Shown here in pieces: positions 6,835 through 9,725 of a stretch of DNA of 9,725 nt. Every line of letters begins with the position of its first letter. The stretch's first letter is position 1. The notes under the pieces are model-generated. The model worked only from the letters and a program-made list of their open reading frames with translations, was not told the origin of the DNA and did not search any database. A program made the translations under genes and the position numbers. This DNA is from Candidatus Atribacteria bacterium (lineage in GTDB: Bacteria > Atribacterota > JALVIU01): the NCBI GenBank assembly GCA_027028665.1, contig JALVIU010000265.1:1-9725 (forward strand). The letters are read 5' to 3'.

Positions 6835-7239
6835 TTGAATAGGAGACTAAGAGTTCTTATTGCAAAACCTGGATTAGATGGCCATGATAGGGGAGCAAAG
6901 GTAATAGCAAGAGCATTAAGAGATGCGGGTATGGAGGTTATATACACAGGTCTCCATCAAACACCAGAACAGATAGTGGAAACTGCTATACAGGAGGATG
7001 TTGATGTGATAGGTCTTAGTATTCTCTCTGGTGCCCATATTCCTTTATTTAAGAGGGTAATGGATCTTTTAAAGGAAAAGGGAGCAGAAGATATATTGGT
7101 ATTTGGTGGAGGCGTAATTCCAGAAGATGATATACCCGTGCTTGAGAGTTTCGGTGTGAAAAAGATATTTACTCCTGGCACATCCACCAGAGAGGTTATA
7201 GAGTATTTAGAGGAATATTTTAAAAATGGAAGAAATTGA
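6835..7239 (+). CDS. mcmA2: Methylmalonyl-CoA mutase, small (cobalamin-binding) subunit
   Basis: This 134-residue protein is a stand-alone B12-binding domain. It shows the base-off/His-on signature D15-x-H17-x2-G20 (LDGHDRG), the serine-rich loop SILSG (62-66) and the GGG loop (91-93), all of which line the dimethylbenzimidazole nucleotide tail pocket; H17 would be the lower axial ligand to cobalt. Its length is normal for small subunits of split mutases. It pairs with the large subunit immediately upstream to form the active enzyme. Translation starts at TTG 6835: the in-frame TAG of mcmA1 (6820-6822) bounds the ORF, no ATG lies between, and a strong AGGAGGGAG is correctly spaced. The 3' end overlaps meaB by 14 bases. 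Confidence 0.95.
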   Translation: MNRRLRVLIAKPGLDGHDRGAKVIARALRDAGMEVIYTGLHQTPEQIVETAIQEDVDVIGLSILSGAHIPLFKRVMDLLKEKGAEDILVFGGGVIPEDDIPVLESFGVKKIFTPGTSTREVIEYLEEYFKNGRN

Positions 7240-8155
7240 TAAGCTTCTTGAAGATTTTAAAAAGCGAGATAGACGTGCACTATCTCGACTCATTACTATT
7301 ATAGAGAATAATTTTTATAAAATTCAAAAAAAATTCTATTTGTTACTTGACGGAACTCAAAAATCTTATATAATAGGAGTAACAGGTGCACCTGGTGCTG
7401 GAAAGAGCTCTCTTATAAATTTATTGATCTCGGCATTTAGAAAAGAGGGAAAAAGTGTAGGAGTAATTGCAGTGGACCCCACAAGTCATAGGACTGGTGG
7501 GGCATTTTTAGGTGATAGAATAAGGATGCAGTCCCATGCTCTGGATAAGGATGTATTTATAAGGAGTATGGGCTCAAGAGAGGGAAAGGGTGGACTTTCA
7601 TTATCTACCCCTCTTGCCGTGAGACTCTTAGATGCATACGGTTTTGATATTATAATGGTAGAGACCGTAGGCATAGGTCAAGAAGATATAGAAATTTTTA
7701 AACTATCTGATACAGGATTGTTAGTCGTTACCCCAGAATCCGGAGATGATATTCAGCTTATAAAAGCGGGAAATCTTGAAGAGGCAGATATTATTGTTAT
7801 AAACAAGGCAGATAGGGAAGGTGCAGATAGACTATATAAAGAATTTAAGAGAGAGCTTGGCAATGTTAAGAATTCCTATGGTTTTTCACCCATTATAGTT
7901 AAGGTAAGTACTGTAAAAAAGGAAGGTATTTCTGAGCTTATAGAAGCCATAGATATTCATAAGAGATTTATGGAAGATAATCGGGTATTTGAAAAAAAGA
8001 GAAGAGAAAGGAATCTTTCTTTGTTTTATTTACTTATGGATTATACTATTCGAAAAACTCTTAGGGAAGAGGGAATAATATTAAAAGATATAGAAAGTGG
8101 TAATATAGACCCTTTTACAGGGGTAAAAAAGGCGATGAATGTTATTTGTGAATGA
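7226..8155 (+). CDS. meaB: MeaB-family GTPase, chaperone of methylmalonyl-CoA mutase
   Basis: This 309-residue G3E-class P-loop GTPase loads adenosylcobalamin into the mutase and protects or rescues it from inactivation. Motifs in order are Walker A GAPGAGKS (54-61), VDPTS (83-87), [12 protein letters not shown] (90-101), the switch/Walker B region [10 protein letters not shown] (145-154), [10 protein letters not shown] (173-182) and the guanine-specificity motif NKAD (193-196). A short N-terminal helical arm (1-45) and C-terminal helices (about 240-309), typical for dimerisation, are present. The usual ETVGVGQSE block reads ETVGIGQED here, a mild variation. The gene starts inside the end of mcmA2 (14-base overlap), with AGAGGA (7209-7214) as a somewhat distant ribosome binding site. 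Its place right after the mutase subunits makes it the cognate chaperone rather than an ArgK-type kinase, an old and doubtful name for this family. Confidence 0.95.
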   Translation: MEEIDKLLEDFKKRDRRALSRLITIIENNFYKIQKKFYLLLDGTQKSYIIGVTGAPGAGKSSLINLLISAFRKEGKSVGVIAVDPTSHRTGGAFLGDRIRMQSHALDKDVFIRSMGSREGKGGLSLSTPLAVRLLDAYGFDIIMVETVGIGQEDIEIFKLSDTGLLVVTPESGDDIQLIKAGNLEEADIIVINKADREGADRLYKEFKRELGNVKNSYGFSPIIVKVSTVKKEGISELIEAIDIHKRFMEDNRVFEKKRRERNLSLFYLLMDYTIRKTLREEGIILKDIESGNIDPFTGVKKAMNVICE

Positions 8156-8161
8156 GGAGGG
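8154..8161 (+). promoter_or_regulatory. Ribosome binding site deciding the mce start
   Basis: GAGGAGGG overlaps the meaB TGA and sits 4 bases before ATG 8166. It argues for 8166 rather than the in-frame ATG at 8139, which lies inside meaB and lacks such a site. Confidence 0.8.
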
Positions 8162-8165
8162 ATAT

Positions 8166-8579
8166 ATGTTAAAAGAGATTGATCACCTGGGAATAGCTAT
8201 TTCTAATCTTGATGAGGGTGTGAGGCTTTATAAAGACCTTTTGGGTTTTGATCTGGAAGGATATGAAGAAGTAGAGGATCAAATGGTAAAAGTAGCAATG
8301 CTTAATGCCCACGGGAAGACCCCGAATATTGAACTTCTTGAGCCTACGAGCAGTGATAGTCCTATATATAAGTTTATAGAAAAGAAAGGTGAAGGTATAC
8401 ATCATATTGCACTTGGTGTAGAAAATATAGAAGAGGTCCTTGAAAGGTTAAAAAAAGAAGGTGTAAGAGTTATAGATGAAGTGCCTCGTATGGGCGCAGG
8501 TGGTAAAAAAATCGCCTTTTTACATCCAAAGTCTACAAAAGGGGTGCTTATAGAGCTCTGTGAAAAGCAATCCGAATAA
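8166..8579 (+). CDS. mce: Methylmalonyl-CoA epimerase
   Basis: This 137-residue protein of the vicinal-oxygen-chelate (glyoxalase) fold interconverts (R)- and (S)-methylmalonyl-CoA, linking the mutase to the carboxyltransferase. Two beta-alpha-beta-beta-beta modules are seen, beginning [20 protein letters not shown] and [15 protein letters not shown]. Putative divalent-metal ligands are H7, E56 (in IELLEP), H80 and E130; the H80-E130 spacing of 50 matches that of the Propionibacterium ligands His91 and Glu141. The ending [14 protein letters not shown] is the family hallmark. The chosen start gives the usual length and puts DHLGIA at the normal N-terminal position; an extended frame from 8139 would add nine residues with no family counterpart. 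The next gene follows after 10 bases. Confidence 0.95.
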   Translation: MLKEIDHLGIAISNLDEGVRLYKDLLGFDLEGYEEVEDQMVKVAMLNAHGKTPNIELLEPTSSDSPIYKFIEKKGEGIHHIALGVENIEEVLERLKKEGVRVIDEVPRMGAGGKKIAFLHPKSTKGVLIELCEKQSE

Positions 8580-8589
8580 GGAGGAGAAT

Positions 8590-9725
8590 ATGAGCGAAAG
8601 AACTATTGATGATTTGCTGAAAGAACTTGAAGAAAGAAGAGAGAAAGTCAAGAAAGGTGGGGGAGATAAGGCCATTGAGAAACAACACCAAAAGGGAAAA
8701 CTTACAGCAAGAGAGAGACTTGCGCTGTTGCTTGACCCAGATAGTTTTGTAGAAATTGATACATTTGTTCAGCATAGGTCTACCTATTTTGGTATGGATA
8801 AAAAGGAGGCCCCTGCAGATGGTGTTGTTACAGGTTTTGGCACAATAAACAACAGACTTGTATTTGTGTATGCTCAGGATTTCACCGTTTTGGGTGGTTC
8901 TCTGGGGGAGATGCATGCTCAGAAGATATCAAAGATCCAGGATATGGCACTTAAGATGGGAGCACCTATAATAGGTATAAATGATTCAGGTGGTGCGAGG
9001 ATTCAAGAAGGGATAGACTCTTTGAAGGGATATGGCGATATATTTTATAGAAATACCATCTCTTCTGGTGTTATACCTCAGATTGCCATAATTGCAGGAC
9101 CATGTGCAGGTGGAGCTGTGTATTCTCCAGGTATTATGGATTTTATTGTAATGATAAAAAATACAAGTAATATGTTCATTACAGGACCACAGGTTATAAA
9201 GGCTGTTACAGGGGAAGAGGTTACATTTGAGGAATTAGGTGGCGCAATGACCCATAATAAGAAAAGTGGCGTTGCACACTTTGCTGCAGGCTCAGAGGAA
9301 GAAGGTTTCAATACAGTAAGAGAGCTACTTTCATATATACCATCTAATAATGCAGAAGAAGCTCCTATTTTTGATACACAAGACCCCCTTAATAGAAGAG
9401 AAGAATTCTTAAAAGATATAGTTCCAACCAATCCTAACAAACCCTATGATGTAAGAGATGTGATTAAGGGTGTATTTGATAATGGAGAGTTTTTTGAGGT
9501 GCATAAATACTTTGCTCCAAACATTGTAGTAGGGTTTGCAAGATTAGGTGGTCGTTCCGTGGGGATAATAGCTAATCAGCCAAAGGTGTTTGCAGGTGCA
9601 CTGGATATAGATGCATCAGATAAAGCTGCACGATTTATAAGATTTTGTGATGCCTTCAATATTCCCATAGTTACATTTGTAGATGTCCCAGGGTTTTTAC
9701 CAGGCACTACTCAGGAATACGGGGG
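8590..9725 (+). CDS. mmdA: Methylmalonyl-CoA decarboxylase alpha / propionyl-CoA carboxylase beta (carboxyltransferase), 3' truncated
   Basis: The frame is open from ATG 8590 (AAGGAGGAG at 8578-8586) to the window edge, giving 378 residues of a protein that is normally about 510-520. It belongs to the biotin-dependent carboxyltransferase family acting on propionyl-/methylmalonyl-CoA. Visible landmarks are GKLTARERLALLLD (36-49), FTVLGGSLGEMHAQK (98-112), NDSGGARIQEG (131-141), the first oxyanion-hole region AGPCAGGAVYSP (169-180), ITGPQV (197-202), ELGGA with a following THNKKSGVAHF (215-231), and FVDVPGFLPGTTQEYG (363-378), which opens the second oxyanion-hole segment. It moves the carboxyl group between (S)-methylmalonyl-CoA and carboxybiotin. 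Whether it works in a Na+-pumping decarboxylase, a transcarboxylase or an ATP-dependent carboxylase depends on partners beyond the window. Confidence 0.93.
   Translation, partial: MSERTIDDLLKELEERREKVKKGGGDKAIEKQHQKGKLTARERLALLLDPDSFVEIDTFVQHRSTYFGMDKKEAPADGVVTGFGTINNRLVFVYAQDFTVLGGSLGEMHAQKISKIQDMALKMGAPIIGINDSGGARIQEGIDSLKGYGDIFYRNTISSGVIPQIAIIAGPCAGGAVYSPGIMDFIVMIKNTSNMFITGPQVIKAVTGEEVTFEELGGAMTHNKKSGVAHFAAGSEEEGFNTVRELLSYIPSNNAEEAPIFDTQDPLNRREEFLKDIVPTNPNKPYDVRDVIKGVFDNGEFFEVHKYFAPNIVVGFARLGGRSVGIIANQPKVFAGALDIDASDKAARFIRFCDAFNIPIVTFVDVPGFLPGTTQEYG

Noticed and set aside
6630-6947. Minus-strand open frame across the mcmA1/mcmA2 junction
   Set aside because: It is antisense to two well-supported genes with no plausible domain.
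8139-8165. Upstream in-frame ATG as the start of methylmalonyl-CoA epimerase
   Set aside because: It lies inside meaB without a good ribosome binding site, while ATG 8166 follows GAGGAGGG and gives the normal family N terminus.
8548-8916. Minus-strand open frame of 122 codons opposite mce/mmdA
   Set aside because: It is antisense to the conserved carboxyltransferase frame and its translation is not family-like.
9078-9440. Minus-strand open frame of 120 codons opposite mmdA
   Set aside because: It is a shadow of the mmdA coding frame; the serine- and leucine-rich translation is typical of antisense reads of this composition.
1-9725. Mobile elements, CRISPR arrays, tRNA or rRNA genes, phage or defence genes
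   Set aside because: No transposase, integrase, spaced direct repeats, tRNA cloverleaf or phage/defence motifs are visible; the region is uniform metabolic coding sequence.

Overview
The window is a compact, AT-rich, entirely plus-strand bacterial locus. The coding strand is purine-heavy, with many AGA/AGG arginine and ATA isoleucine codons, strong GGAGG-type ribosome binding sites and mostly overlapping or near-abutting genes. Oxygen-sensitive ferredoxin-dependent enzymes, B12-dependent enzymes and an Asp23/Gls24-like domain suggest an anaerobic, perhaps thermophilic, low-GC bacterium of Bacillota type. That placement is inference; there is no rRNA or other phylogenetic marker here.

Layout: (1) 1-513 is the 3' end of a UMF1/Atg22-like MFS transporter. 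(2) 514-629 is the only real intergenic gap. It holds a good sigma-A-type promoter with an extended -10, followed by a perfect 7-4-7 inverted repeat that is a candidate operator. (3) 630-1622 encodes a GntR-type regulator with an unassigned effector domain. (4) 1612-4321 encodes a four-subunit 2-oxoacid:ferredoxin oxidoreductase in the order ferredoxin, alpha, beta, gamma (korDABC), with every junction overlapping. (5) 4336-5154 encodes an unusual protein with an N-terminal P-loop and a C-terminal Asp23-like domain. (6) 5158-8579 carries the methylmalonyl-CoA module: split mutase large and small subunits, the MeaB GTPase chaperone and methylmalonyl-CoA epimerase. (7) 8590 to the window end is a truncated biotin-dependent carboxyltransferase (MmdA/PccB type).

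Together the enzymes form a continuous route: 2-oxoglutarate + CoA + oxidised ferredoxin to succinyl-CoA (Kor), succinyl-CoA to (R)-methylmalonyl-CoA (mutase, kept active by MeaB), to (S)-methylmalonyl-CoA (epimerase), to propionyl-CoA (carboxyltransferase/decarboxylase), or the reverse for propionate uptake. From 630 onward there is no gap larger than 14 bases, so the genes probably form one operon driven from the promoter at about 556-584 and possibly autoregulated by the GntR protein.

Most of the content is recognisable. The least explained parts are the P-loop/Asp23-like fusion between the two modules, the GntR effector domain, and the inverted repeat downstream of the promoter.
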